A DNA stretch of 64,000 nucleotides from Malania oleifera. Lineage: Eukaryota; Streptophyta; Magnoliopsida; Santalales; Ximeniaceae. The translations under genes and the position numbers were made by a program. Location: positions 52,901,457 to 52,965,456 of the forward strand of contig NC_080420.1 in the NCBI RefSeq assembly GCF_029873635.1, in the 5' to 3' direction. The notes under the pieces were generated by a model, which was not told the DNA's origin, made no database searches, and saw only the letters and a list, made by a program, of their open reading frames with translations. Below, one piece after another: positions 33,713 to 48,700 of this stretch (position 1 is its first letter; each line of letters opens with the position of its first letter).

Positions 33713-36700
33713 CGTGCGAGATTTCAGAAATCTCAATTTGAGTTTCGATTTGACTGCTTCTTGCTATTAGGATTTGGACGTTGCGATAGTAAAGGCGACG
33801 AATCACGTCGAGTGTCCTCCCAAGGAGAGACACCTCCGAAGTTAGTAGTTTTCTCCATTCGCAGATCCAATTTTCTTTTCGGATTTTCTATTTTTGGAAT
33901 TCACTTTTCTAAAATTTTTTTGTACCATTTTTTCTTCTGTTTTTATTTTGTCACTTATTTTGTAGAAATCTTAACCGCCACATCTGCGATTCGACCCCGA
34001 GCGGATGTTGCTTATTGTATTCATGCACTTGCCCGGCGGTTAGCAAAGACGCATAATTGGACGGTATAGATTTCATTGCCTATACATTCCTTTGCGTTTC
34101 CTGATTGCATATTTGATTCCCCTGTTTAAATCTTCTTTTAAGAACCTTAAATCGGACGACTGCCTTCAGGATTCGTATCCAACTAACATGTGTCTATAAC
34201 CACTGATTAAACAACTATCGTCAATTGATCTAAAAGTATTATTATTTTTTATTTAATATAGTCATGATGCGGTCTATGTGGGAGGGAATTAATATAGTTA
34301 TGATGCAGTTTATGTTGGTGTGGTATAGATGTCTTTCAGGTTTTGCGAGGAAGAATTACCTGTTCTTTCCATTGCTTAATTTTCTTCAGTATGCAATGTT
34401 TGCATCTAAGCTAATGGGAAAATAATATGAGTTGAAATTATTCATACCCTCTACTGGAATTTTCCATATTCTATAAAAAATCTTGCTTATTTATCTTTTC
34501 GATGAATCTTCCAGTTTCCTTCACTCAAAGAACACCTTTTGTTGCCTTACCATGTCATAAGAATCACCAAAGCGGGTCTTTTATGGTGAATGCTGTTGTT
34601 ATCTTGTAGTTTTGTGGTTGTTATTGTGGTTCTGTGGGGAATCAGGCGGAAATATTGTGGAAGAAATTGCGAGTGAAACATGCTCTTGGTGTGTATTGAA
34701 GATTTCAATACAAAAGGGTACTTCGACTGACACTTGAAAATTGATTTTGGGTAGTTCTGTGGTGTAAGAGTTGGCTTGAGCCATTTATTTAACATGGCGA
34801 AGAAGTAAAGGTTTATTAGTTAATTGGTGATAAATGGAGCATCATGTTCTTTATGCATCATTAGATGGAAAAATGTGGAAAGAATAAAAATCACTTGTTT
34901 AGGTTGAAGGTGGGAGGTGCCATGATTTGTATGAACGATATGCTATTTATTTACTTATTTTTGAGATTTGGATGAGTAGAAGTCTAAAAAAAGGGTCTAA
35001 AGGGAAGCCAACCCATGTGGCCTTGGTGTTGCATTCTTTCATCCTGCAAGTTAGAAATACTGGTGGTTGATTTCTTCGTAATTAGCATTAATACTTGGCT
35101 TGGAAGGTGTGAGAGGTGCTCTGTTAGGTTTTGTCTGAGAAGATTGACCAAAAGGATATTTTTATGAAGAAAAGGATATTAGAGCTGTATTTTTTGTGCA
35201 TTGCTAGGGTTAATTGGATTAGTTATTATCTTTAATTTTTTATAATAGCTGTGGTTGAAATTGTGTGATGATGGACAAGCTTCCTATGAGACAAATTTTG
35301 TGATAAGTGTGAATGTTGCATCTTTTTGCATTTATGCTTTATGAGGAGGGAAAGTCAGAACCCTTGGGGGAGGGGCGGGGGTTGAGGTTGATAAATACTT
35401 GTGTTTAACTTGCTGGTTAGTCTGTGTTGCATGGTGCTACATTTAAGGTGTTGAACTAGGCTCACATTTAGTTTTCTGGTGTCTTTTTTTTTAAAATTTT
35501 ATATCTTTCTATTAGCAGCTAGGCATCTTCTTGAGAGCATGCCCATTATAAATGATTGTTGTGGTGCTTCATAGAGATTTGTGTTTTGGGGATTTGTCCT
35601 GCTTTTCCTGGTGTGGTCTTGAACATTTTCATATTTCTATTGTAATATATGTGATGTTTTTGTTGCTTCAAGAAGACAAGAACCAACATGAAACCCAAGG
35701 ATGATGTTGCAGTCCACTAGTTTTTTTTTTTTGAAACTCACTGAACACGATCCATCAAAACACAAAATGCACTAAAATATAGTGTGACTTGTTGATATTC
35801 TTTACTGAAAGTATTTACAAGCTTTTGGCATTTGAGACTAGTTTTTTACTCTTTAACATTAGTGACTTCATTTTGTTCTGATCTAAATGATTTAGTTTCA
35901 TTTTATTTGATGTAAATGATTAATGTATGTGAACCTATTCAAGTGTGCTGTCATTATGCGGATTGTGGGGGATTATGTTGCATGTTTGGAGAGAAAGGAG
36001 TCATGGAATCTTTGAGGTTGCTCAACTTCCTTCTTCGAGGGGAAGGCTATTGATATGTTTCAGTTTCACTTTCACTTTCTTAGTGTATTTTAGATCCATA
36101 AAAGGAGTTCAGTATTCAACCTTTTGTTTGGCCTTTTCGACCGTTTGTTCTTTGACTTGAACATGTCTCACATTCTCTTCTTTTGTTAATCATACGTATC
36201 ATTGATGGAAAAATTTATGTTGACTGTATTTGTACAAAATAAATTACATTTTCTATTATTTAAATGTGATACCTTGCATGTAGTATATAATATCAAAATT
36301 GTAAAAATACTAGTTTTATGTTGTATGTAAAATCGTGAATTGAACTTCCAATTTTGGGAATCGAGAATCAAGAATCGAATCAAATTGTGAGATTCGGTAC
36401 AAATTTCCAGAATTGATTCTAAATGATATGCATATATTGATATATGAACAAGAAGTAAAATAGTATAATACATTTAAATTTGCCAACGTAAAAATCATAT
36501 TTCATGTGTATGCTTTTCCTTAGAAAATGAAAAGGGAATGAGTCAAGAAGTATTAATAAAAAAATGAACTTGTGCTGTTTAAGGGAAAGATATCATGAAA
36601 AAAACAATAAAAAACTGAAATTTAGGTGTTTATCAATAATTTAAAAAAATATTTCATGCATATTGTTTCTCAAATTAAAAATAAAAATAATTAGCTTAAA

Positions 36701-39700
36701 AAGTGATAATAATTGAATAGACTATGTAAAAAAAACAAAGTTTTGTATTTTAACAACACAACAGAACATTAGTAGTACCTTAGCAAAGTGTTTTGCCTTG
36801 TCTTCTAAATGATAGAAAACTATACTCCTCCAAAAGTGAAGAATGGCTTTGTGAAGGCAATATAAGACCTAAAGTTCTATTTTCTCCTTTTTTTTAGCAC
36901 AAAAAAAGACATGGATATGGAAGAGAAGGTAATTGTTTAAAAATAAAAGCAATAAGAAAAAGAAACGGGATTTGAACTGGTTGTATCTATCATGATATGA
37001 TAGGCTTAGAATTGTGTGAATCGATTGATTTAGATCAATTCATCATATTCACGAGGTGAATTGATAGATTTGGCAATGATTTAGTTATTTTTAGATTCTC
37101 TAGTAAGATACGAATTGAGTTGGTCTAGAATTGATACGAATCATATGAATCGAATCGTGAATTGTAAGATTCAAACAACTATGTGTATATGTTAATTGCT
37201 TACGTTTTAATGTTGTATTTTGGATTAGTTTTATGCTTTCTTCTAGTTCTACTTTCTTCATGTATATTCCATGGTTTCTTATTGTATCTCCCAACTACTT
37301 GCGCATTGTGGTTAAATGATTTTTGTGTTAGAATTATATACTAGTATCATTTAAACCAACTTTGATGAATCTTTGCTAGGGTGACATTCTCATAGGGCAA
37401 TGCATGATTGCAAGTTGTTGGAAAGCATAATTATAGTTTTTGAAAAATCTTGAGAAAAGACTAGCTTTTGGTGGGTAAAGTTCATAGAATTATGCTTTGA
37501 TTTGAGGTGTAGCCTCATTTAGGTTGGGTTTTAGATCATTTTTGTTATTACCATTAGTGGAGAACTCTTGTAAAGTTCTATTTGACTATTGTACTAAAGA
37601 AAACAGTACTGTTTGGCTCTTGTAGAGGGAGATTCTTGTACTGCTTCTTCTGTGTAGGAGATTGAACCCATCTCGCTACCAATGTTTTAATTGATCGATG
37701 AATTTCATTTATGTTAATTGAATATTTTTTATATGATTGTTGTATCATTAATGTTTTAAATGGTGAAGGCGTAAGTTAGGCATCTTAACCCTCAGTTGTG
37801 AGTCTCTTAGGGTTTTGAGCTAGAACTCAAAAGCCTTTTGAGATTATATTTTAAAATAAAAAAAACTTTTGGAAACTACAAATAAAATATAAAAACATAA
37901 TTTGGAAACTACTTGTTGACTATTTAAAAAAATTCTAACTTGAATTCATTAAGTCTTTGTTAGGATCAATAATTTTTTTTGCTAGAACAATAATTTTGTT
38001 TGAGAAAATGAAAATAAAAAGGAAATCAAATTTCCATTGTATTTTCTCTTTAAGTAAAATGTAAAATATTATTAAAAATAACAAAATTTCTAATATGATT
38101 AAAAAATAAAAGTTAAGAAAAATCAAATATTAATCATGTGTAAAATTAAATATTGTTTTGATTATGTAGATATTTTATTTTCTTTCTCATTTTCCTTGTC
38201 AACCAAATTGTATATTCTTTCATATTTTCTTTTCCTTTTTCTAATGTTTTCCAAGTTCCACATAGGGGCTAAGTAAATCATGCCAAGAGATTGCTATAAC
38301 ATTACAATGTTCTAATTTTTTTTCAAGATCCAAGAGGCAGCACTCAACTATTTTGGAAAGATTGAGATTCAAGAGTTTAGAAATCAAATCTTATTATGAT
38401 TGTTGCTTTCGTAAAAACATTTTCAAATTTTCTAGCCAAATTTAACTTTAGATTCACACCAAAAATGTGTAAGCCTCAACTGAAAATGTGCAAAAAGTGT
38501 GCATTTTATACAAATACACAAGCCTCCATCCGCAATGTGTTGGCCTTTTTGGGATTTGGTATTTTAGACCTAGCTTGAAGGGATTTTAGGACGCCTAAGT
38601 CTTCTAAAACAATGATGGATTCGGTGCATATACACCACACAATTGTCATTAATGTATTTTATTTATAATATTTTTCATTCTAAGTCCCATATTATTATGT
38701 TATACAGTTTTTTAAAAGTTTCATAAAAAGATGCCATGTTGTACTACTGATTTCCATCCTTTTTAAAAATCCAAATTGAAATTGATGTTGACACTGAAAT
38801 TTTTGTACATACGAAGTCTCAAGACTCTAAACCTAAATTTGAAACCTTTTTATCCTTTGAAAAGGGTATTTCCTTTCATTTTTTGACTTTGTCATGAATG
38901 AGGAGGCTTTATCAAATGATTATATTCAAAATTTGAAGGGTGTGATTTTTGTGTTCCTTTCTTTTGTTCGTGATGCTTTTCGGTACGATTTAGTGTTTTT
39001 GAGTGAACATAGGGTAAGAATGGCATTTTTAAGTGTTTTTATAGGATCCTCTAGGCCAAGCATATGGTGTTAGGACAACAAAATTTCCTTAGGGAAGTGC
39101 TTTATAAAATCCCTAAAAAATGGCTTTTATTTTTGAGAAGACATGTTGGAGTGCATTTTAATCTTGGACAACTTACAAAAGTGGGGGCAAATTTTAATAG
39201 GGCCTTTGGTGCACGAAATCTCGTAACATTCTTGAGAGTCTGTTGTCCATGGCATCTCATTCCCATGTTTGTTTGGGCACCAACATCTGATGTGGTGGGA
39301 ATCTTAACATTCCAGAGAATGAAGGATTCCCACAAAACATGGACATCTTATTCTCACCCTCTTCCATGGTAAGTTTCGAAAATCCCATTCCCACAGGAAT
39401 CCTACTTTGGGATGAAATTGCCCTCACTATTTTGGCTAGTCAGACAAGCAAAGTTATGATAATATAGTATTATTACACACTATTATTATATTTAAAATAA
39501 TAAATTATTAATAAAAATGAAGGTAGTAATTTTATTATTTTAAAATTATCATAATATAATATAATTGTTAAAATTTGGAACTAGATTATCCCCCAGTTGT
39601 TTCAGTTAATTGAATTTTTAAGTGTTGAATTTTTTTAGTTTATGCTTGTTGAAAGTTTTAGTACATGGATTTAATCATGTACATATTCTTAGTTGGTTTT

Positions 39701-42700
39701 TGTGTTGAAACTATAATTAGGCCTCATCATATATTATTTATCCACATGTCAAAAGCATAGTGTCATCTTTTTGAAATGTCTACCTGAATTTTCATGTTGA
39801 ATCAAACATGGACATGGATGTCCTATATACAATCCTGGGTATCTTACGTCATGAGCAAATAGAAAATTTCCTATTAGACAAACATCCCATTCTTAGGACT
39901 GAGATTCCGAAGAATGTCATTCCATGAGAATATCTTTGATGCCACGACTAAATGCCTCCTAAAGAATCAATGCTTTTTGTGCAAAAAAGATATGGGGAGT
40001 CAATACTTCTTGATTGCCTGGTTTTTAGATGTTTGTGGTAAATGATTTATGCAATGTTGGGCATTTTTTGGGTATGTTCCAAATTCCAATGCCATGATGG
40101 ATAAATGCTTGTTTGGTGAGGATTTTTTGTGATAAAATCCAAGAATTTTTTTTTTGGTAAACTTTAGGGGGTTTTTGTAAAGAATAGAAATGGTAGAGCT
40201 CTTTGGATTTTGGCTGTTTTCACCATCCTTGGGACCTTGTGGATTGAGAGGAATGATAAGATTTTTAAAGGTTGCTCAACCTGCTTATGGCTATTATGGG
40301 ATAGAGCAACTTTCCTCACTTCCTTCTGGGTTTATTCTTTTGAAAATTTTCAGGTATTATTGCTGTCTGACCTCATAAGAGATTGGAAGGGCAGCCATTT
40401 TTGTAAAGCATTTGTAATGACATTGTGAAGTTCCGTTCTTTTTTTTTTGTGTGTGTGCGCTGTCTACTATATAGTTTTCTTTGCTCTATTGGTTGCCTTT
40501 TCCTTCTAACTAATAAAAAGGACTATGAGACACATCCAGCTGCTCGTCCGTTACAGTTATTACACGCTAGTGCAGAATTCTTTTGCCTCAAACTGATGCA
40601 TAAAAAAAATGCTAGCAATCAATACTAAGTATATGCCTTATGTTCATCATAATTTGAACTTAGTTACATACTTGCATTTTAATCTTATGCACTGTCAGTA
40701 GTAAGTACTAAGTAGCAAGTTTGTAACTGCCCTATAGCGTAGGTGCCATTCGGTATTTCTGTCAAAAATTATGAAAATAGAAACTAGAAATGAAAACTAA
40801 AAATAAGAAATAGAAACTAAAAACCGAAAACCAACAACTTGTTTAGTTAATGTTTCTAGAACTAAAACAAATTAAAAACTCAATTAAACAAATGGTCATT
40901 TTTTTTCTATGAATCAAATAACAATTACAAAATATGATTAAAATAATAAAAGTACAAAGTAATTTACGTTAAAAATATTATAATAAAAGTTAATTCTTAA
41001 AAGTACTATAATAAAAAATAAAAATATTGTAATAATTTTACTTAATTATTATATTTTAAAATTCACTTTACACAAACAATCTTATTATATATGACAATTA
41101 AAATATAGTAAAAGTATTTTGTAAATTACTTTTGTTTAAATTCATATGATCATTTTTTCAAATTTTAATTAAAAATATTGATAAAATGAATGATTTAATC
41201 CAAAAAAGTTAATTCTGCATACTAAAATATTTTGACAACAGGTTGCCAAAACAACTCAAAACCATAAAATCTGTTTTTAATTTTTTTACAAACAGCTGAA
41301 AACCATCCATGGAATTAGAAAACCGGAAATGTAAAAAAATGTTTTTTTATAATTAGTTTCTTTATTGTACAGAAACAAAAACAGAAATGATGCCAAACAA
41401 ATCTGTATATATTGTCATTAGTGACTAGTAAATTTTCATTATTGCCTTTTTGGTTTCTATACTTTGTTTATGATATTATTTTTGGTCTTGTCATTGTTGA
41501 CAGGTGGCATTAAAATCATTGATAGTTGTTCATAGAACATTGAGAGAGGGTGACCCTACTTTTAGGGAAGAACTTCTTAATTTTTCACAGAGAGGACGCG
41601 TTCTCCAACTTTCCAATTTCAAGGATGATTCAAGCCCTATTGGTTATTTTTTGATGCTCAAAATTCATATTTTATTTTTTTGGGTCATCACTAAGCTATT
41701 TGTTGATTCCTTTAATGAGAATGATCAATAGTCAGCTTATTCTATTTTTATAATTTTTTCAGCTTGGGATTGCTCTGGCTGGGTACGTACTTATGCACTC
41801 TTTTTGGAGGAACGCCTTGAATGCTTTAGAGTTCTGAAGTATGATATTGAAGCTGAACGTCTCCCAAGACCTGCTCAGGGGCAGGATAAGGTATGTAGTA
41901 CTGTGGTGCTTATATTCTTTCTGATGGTGACTATAAGTATCATGGGGGGAAAGGATATTATGAAATGGACTAAAGTAGTGTTTATAAAAAATACTCTTTC
42001 TGGTTTTTTCAATTTATTTATTTAATTTTTTCCCCCTCTGTTGCTCTTAATATCTGTTATTTCATTGAATATATTTATCAATTATTTGATTCATTAGAAT
42101 TTGATAAAGATGGCTGAGATGAATTATGGGTCTTCTAAGGTTTGAAAACTGATGAGAAATCCACTCTTCTAAAAGGTTTGAAAACTAATGAGAAATCCAC
42201 TTGAATGTTTGCATTAAGATCTTGATGGTTTAGGGGAGTTTCCGAAATTTAGCAGCTGATATGGGCACTTAGCGTGAGGGTAATGTAGGTTTGGTCAGTT
42301 AAAATTATATTTTTTGGGGGTTGCCAAGCACAAAATCCTGTACAGTGAGGGCAAGCCTTTACCCAATGGCGAGGGGGTTAAGTTAGAGGATGATATTTTG
42401 TGCTCGAGATGAATTGATGGGATAATGGCAATGCAATAATGCATATTGTCATCCCTTCCAGTATCTCTTAATTCATGTCATTGCTGTCGAACTTGTGTGA
42501 CATTTGCATGTTCCTTAGAGTACTTCATGTAGATGTCTCCATTGTATAGTTAAAGCGTCACTCTACTTAAAGAATAAGACCTACTTTAGCATCTACATGA
42601 TGGTTACCATCCCAATTTTCACAAGACAAGCTGTTAAATGCAAGCATACGGCCTTGAGCAAGCTTGTGACATTCCACCCCTATTTATGTGGTTGACGTCC

Positions 42701-45700
42701 TTGTAGACTTTGACGTGAAAAGCTAACTCGTACCCTACTCGCCTTGATGATGTGCACTGTCTGCAATGCTTTCTTCAACTTTTTGGGTAGCATAATCTTG
42801 AGTGTTTCTTTGGTTGACTAACTTCAAGTTGAATCTTTAGTGTTGGCGTTGAATGCTTGAGGCAATTGTCATAAAACACTTTGTGCAACCTTCATCCAAG
42901 TTGGAGGATCAAGATTCCTTCTCAACATCGCCCAAGATGGGGGCTCATCCTTCACATTCGCAAAGTACTCTCCTATCTCACGTGTGTAGTGACCAAACTT
43001 GATATGTTTTGGATGGCTCTTAGCAAACACTAACCCTCCCACATTGTGGTGCAACAAGCTTTTCCCTTTATCTGCCCATCTTTTATTTACTTGGTGACTT
43101 TCTCCTGATAGGCTTGAGCAATCTCTCCATTATGTCTCCATTTTTTGGTGAAGATGTGTGAATTCTTTCTTCTATACAACTCATTCATTGTGTGACGTAA
43201 CAATGTCTGATGGGCTATAGTGAGCTTAGAAGGAATATTGTTTGTTGTTGAGCTCTTTTGAGCATTGAAACATAATCAAGCCACGTCGAGTAGCTGCATC
43301 CAATTTTTCTTGTTTTGGCAGTGATAAAATGGTGCAAATACTCCCTTAGAAGCTTGTTGAGTCTATTTTGGCCATTAGTGTGTAGGTGATAGCTTGAAGA
43401 TGTCAAGTTGCGAATTGATGATTCTGAAAATTTTTGGATGGAAATTCCCCGAATCTGATTTCTTGGTTGTTGATGATGTCTTCGGGAACACCCCAATTTA
43501 TGTAGGACAAGAAGCGAAAACCATGGGCAGATCCTTGTTGGAGATTAAGTTAGAAGAATTGGATCAAGGATTGTTGTTTTTAGTTAATTAGTTTATGTGT
43601 TTAATATATTTAGTAGTAGGATTATGTGTATTTGGGGGTTTGTTTGAAATATATGTGTTTTTCGGGTTCATTTGTAATTTCATGTATCTTTGGGGGTTTG
43701 TGTGTAGTTCTTGTAGTTTAGGCTTTCTTATAAACAGGGTGTGAAAAGCATTTAAGAGTATTTTTTTTTTTTTTGATGAATTTGAATTGAGTACTTCCCA
43801 TTAATTGTACTCTCATGCTCCTCCTCTCTTCTTCCTTCTTATTCTTCCCCTTCCTTTCTGTCCTCTATTTCTCCTAATTCCCTCTTGGCTATAATTCCGT
43901 GATACTGTCTTGCATCATTTGGTATTAGAGCCCAATCATTTTTTTTTCCCAATCCCCCATTTCCCCTCTCTTTCCCTCGCTTTTATTCTCCTCCTCTACT
44001 CTTCTTCACTCTCTCTCTCTCTCTCTCTCTCTCCCCCACTCCTCCCTCCCTGCAGTCTTCTAATCTTCTCTCTGTTCTTTTTCTGTTTCACTGTTCTTCT
44101 TCCCCTTTCTTTCTTTTCCTTGTTATGCCTCTATTTTCTGTTCTTTCCCTGTTCTAATTTTCTATCCCACTGCCTCTCTTTGATTCTTCTCTTCTTCTTT
44201 TCTTCTTTCTAATTTATTTTCTTAATTCTCTTCCTCTTTTTTCTTTTTGATAAATGTTATCTCTTTTCAATATCATCCCTCTCTCTCCTCCCCTTCAATC
44301 TTGAAACCATCCAGAAATTTAAATCCCAATCCCAGATTTCAGCCCCTTCAGTCATCCTCTCTACTCTAAACCTTCCGGCCAAATTACAAAAGAAAAAGAA
44401 CATGCGAGTTACTGTTATAATTACAGTTGTACCACTCATATTTTGAACCCACCTTGCGGGAAGATATCCATTTCCTATCCACACCCAAGGCCTTAAATTT
44501 CGATTTTGACTCAAATTTTGAAGCTCCAAAAGTACGAAAATTTCGATTTCGATGTCAATTTTGATTTCAATTTGAAAAAATAATAGAAATAAGTATTAGG
44601 CATGAATTTCTTTTATAAAGCTTTAGAAATGAGTACTAGACATAACAATGTAAGTTTTAGGATTCAAATATTGCAAGTAAATACATCTATGCTGTGTGTG
44701 AGGTGGAGAAGTTGTAATATAATATGTGCATCAAGCATATTTGTAAGACAATGTCCATTAAACATTTTAGTGAATCAGTTAATACAAATGAAACTCATAA
44801 ATCATTTAAAATATTATTTATTATACAAATAATAATAATTTAGACATGAATGGCTAAATAAAATGTTGTTGTAAGTTTACTTTTCATAAATTTCAAAAGC
44901 ACTTGTAATAATCTTTTGTTTCGATAAAAATAAATAAAATAAATTAAGAGAGAAATTTTCCTTCACTCCTAAATCTCTCATTTGCATTCCGGGGAAATTT
45001 CATTGCATAGTTCAAATTTCGACAAGTTTTGCTAAAATTTTAAGATTTCGATAAATTTCGGATGATTCGTTAAAATTTTGACAAAAATTATGCAAGACGG
45101 AAATCAACTGCCATTTCGATTTCGAGGGTGACGGAAACCGAAAATTTTGACTGAAATTTTGAAAATTTCGTGGAAATTTAAGACCATGTCCACACCATAG
45201 AAAAAGTAACCACCAAAGGCCCAATCAGGCATGTGATCCCACTGGCTGACTAAACATTTCCAGCCACACCCCTCTTTAATTGCTAACTTCTCATGTGCTT
45301 TTCTTATTAGATCACCACCTCAGAAATCACCAATCACCAATTGCGGGTCTACCTTCGCCAAGAGTTTAATCATTATTGACTTGCGAGTTGCACCTCATGA
45401 GCGGGCAATGCACTTGAGAAAAAATTGCCAATCTACAGCAAGTTCCAGACTCGCTATAAATTGGTTCCAGCCATGATATTTTAGGTTTTTGCCATTAGAT
45501 TTTCATTTGTATCATGTCGTTTTGATTTTAGACTTGATATTTTGCATGCAAGTGCGAATTTGAAATAAGAATTGAATCTTTGTTCTTTTCCCCTAATTAT
45601 TCCCTTCTCCCCCTCTTTTTCTTTTTTGTTCTTCCCCTTCCTTTCTCTCCTCTATTTCTCCTAATTTCTTTCTTGGCTATAATTCCATGGTGCTGTCCTG

Positions 45701-48700
45701 CATCACCGATACCTCACAATACGCTTGAAGAACAATTTTTCTTTCTCTTTTGCCAAGCTGAGCAATATCGCACTGTTGGTATAAAAGTCATACTTCAAAA
45801 ATCTATCTCACCAAATCGAAGTTTTGGTTCGCTAGAATGTGGATCAAAACCAAGCCATTTCAAATGGTTAATTCGGTTAACAGGTTTTTTGGCCAGGATC
45901 CATCAGTTTAACCGTATTGAACCATTTGTTCCAATTTAAAATTTTAGAGTCACTCCCAATTAATATTTTTTCTTCTATTATAGGTGACAAATCAATTTTA
46001 AAATTCAATCGTTAAATTTTAAGCATTAATAAGAAGTCATAAATTTATTAACTTTAAATTAGTATCGAGCATATGCTTAAAAACATCAACCCATGAATTG
46101 AACATAAACGAATCCATAATCCAAGTCCTAATTCTTGGAAAATAGCATAGAAGTAATCAATCCAACTTTAAATTGTTGACAAATAATTTTTTATTTAAAG
46201 TATTAAATATGAAATAATATATTTATATACTTATAAGATATTGTTCAATTAACTGCGGCTATTGAATGGTCCGAAGTAAAACTGAATTGTTAACAAAAAC
46301 AATTGAAAATTCTGAACCGAAACCAATGTAAAAAAGGTTAACTGTTTTTCAGCTCAACTGGTTTAGTTTATTTTTGAGTTTTTCTTGCCCACCCATATAT
46401 AGACCCAATGCCCCCAACTTTGGGTAGGTTGATTATGAAGTCAAGTGAGACACTTTTCCATGGTTCCTTTTGTACTTGAAGAGGCTTCAATAGTCCTGTA
46501 GTTGTTGGTAGGTGAAACATGTCTCAGTATACTTAACCACCTTGCACCTTATGTCCCACTAGGTGGGTTCGGCTACATGAATTCTTTTCTGCCAATTCAC
46601 CCCGCTACGATCTACTAGGCATGCATTTTAAATGCCTAAACCTTCTAAGTCGCCCCTCCCTTATCTTATTTTAATTGGTGCTATGCCTAAATTTTTGTGT
46701 ATATGTTCATTTCTTACTTTATCTTTTAATGCTAAACCGCTCATCCTCCTTAGCAGACGCATCTGAGCAACTTTCATTCTTTGTATATTTTTTTCTAGTT
46801 GCCCAACATTCTGAACCATAAAGCATAGCTGGCGTTATAGCCATCTTATAAAATTTTCCTTTTAATTTTAAGGGTATTCTACGATCACACCTGACGCACT
46901 CCTCTATTTTACCCAACCTGTCTTAATTCTATGTACTACATCTTCTTAAATTTTCCCCTCATCTTGCATAATAGATCCAAGATATCTAAATCTATTAGTG
47001 CTCTTAATCTCTTGATTATCTAGTTTAATCTTCTCTTAGTTGCCACTCCTTACATTATTAAAATTACATTTCATATATTTAGTGTTATTCCTACTTATCC
47101 TAACCCTTTAGACTCTAATGTGTCTCTCCAAAGTTCTAGCTTAGATTCTACTCTGCTCCTACTATCATCAATCAACACGATATCATCTCCAAATAGCATA
47201 CACCAAGGGATTTCATCTTGAATATTCCTAGTAATTTCATTAATAACTAAAGTAAAAAGACAAGGACTCAAAGTACAACATTGATGAACACCTATTGAGA
47301 TTGGGAACTCTCTAGACTCTCCTCCTATGGTCCTGACGCTAGTCACTACTCTATCATACATATCCTTAATGACCTCTGTATATCTACTGCAAACTCCTTT
47401 CTTTTCTAATACCTATCAAAGCACTCCCTAGGTACTTTATCATAAGCTTTCTCTAGATCAATAAAAACCATATACAAGTCCTCCTTCTTTTCCCTAAACT
47501 TTTCCAAAAAACTTCTTAAAAGATAAATAGCTTCTATTGTTGATCTCCCCGACATAAAATTAAATTGATTTTCTGAAATCTTCGTTTCTAATCTTATTCT
47601 ATGTTCAATTACCCTTTCCCATAATTTCATTGTATGACTCATAATCTTAATTCCATGATAGTTATTACAGTTTTGAATGTCGCCTTTGTTTTTATACAGG
47701 GGTACCAACGTACTTTTCTTCCATTCTTCTGGATTTTTCTTGGTTTTTATATGATTATTGATAGGTTAGTTAACCAAATAATTCCCCTAAACATTTCCAA
47801 ACTTCAATTGGTATTTATCTGGTCCTATAGGTTTCCTGCTTTTCATCTTTTTTATTGCCATCTTAACTTCAAGGATTCTAATTTTATGAATAAATCTCCT
47901 ATTTTTAATCTTCCCTTCATTTGTCACTTCCAAGTTCAATCCTTCATTTTGATTTTCATTGAACAACTTATCAAAGAATCTCCGCCACCTTTTTTTTTTT
48001 TTAATGTTTTCTTCTCTAATTAAGACATTATCATTCTCGTCCTTTATACATTTTACAAGACATAAATCTTTGCATTTTCTTTCTCTAGCTCTAGCACGTG
48101 TATATGTCTTTTTCTCCTTTTGTATCTAGCTTAGTGTATAAAGTATCATGAGCTCTATGTTTAGCTTCATTGATAGTCTTTTTTTTTGCATTTTTTCTTC
48201 TTTATATTTTTCAAAATTTTCTTTATTTCTACAATTTTGCCATATCTTATACCAATTTCTTTTTGTCTTAACGGATTTTTAGACTTCTTGATCCCACCAC
48301 CAACCTTTTTTACTACCCAAGTATCTTCCTTTGGACTTACCTAAAACCTCTTTTGGTATCCTTACGATAGAATTTGTCATTTTATTCCAAACAGTATTTG
48401 CATTGACCTTATTTCCTATTGCCCAATCACACTTTTTGTTCATTTTATCTTTGAATTTTGTTATATTATCTCCATTTAAGTTCCACCATCTAGCCCTATT
48501 GTGTTGAGTTATGCTACTCCTCCTCTTTCATTCGTTAATATGTATATCTAATACTACGACTCTATGTTGTGTAGCCAAACTTTCACCTGGGATAACTTTA
48601 AAATCCTAAGAAGATAGATGGTCCCTATTCTTAGTTAAAAACATATCTATTTGGCTTTTATTGTACCCACTCTTGAAAGTTGTTAAGTGTTCTTTTCTTT

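Larger units (their letters stand above)
34064..41503 (+). other. Intron 3 (7.4 kb)
   Basis: Mostly AT-rich unique-looking DNA without genes. Within it: a possible L1 tail at 35,940-36,150, GAATCGAATC-type repeated segments (36,330-36,430 and 37,010-37,175), an L1 3' fragment (39,960-40,520) and a MITE-like element (40,745-41,405). The ends are GTATAG and GACAG. Confidence 0.85.

Noticed and set aside
33312..33833. 173-codon minus-strand frame over the ANTH gene start
   Set aside because: Antisense to exon 1, the 5' UTR and intron 1; its ERERER and LSLSL runs come from the GA/TC microsatellites. No independent protein resemblance.
39064..39372. 102-codon plus frame in intron 3
   Set aside because: No recognisable domain, a competing minus frame, no start or splice context; treated as chance.
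44257..44529. 90-codon minus frame
   Set aside because: No motif or family resemblance; lies in repeat DNA of intron 5.
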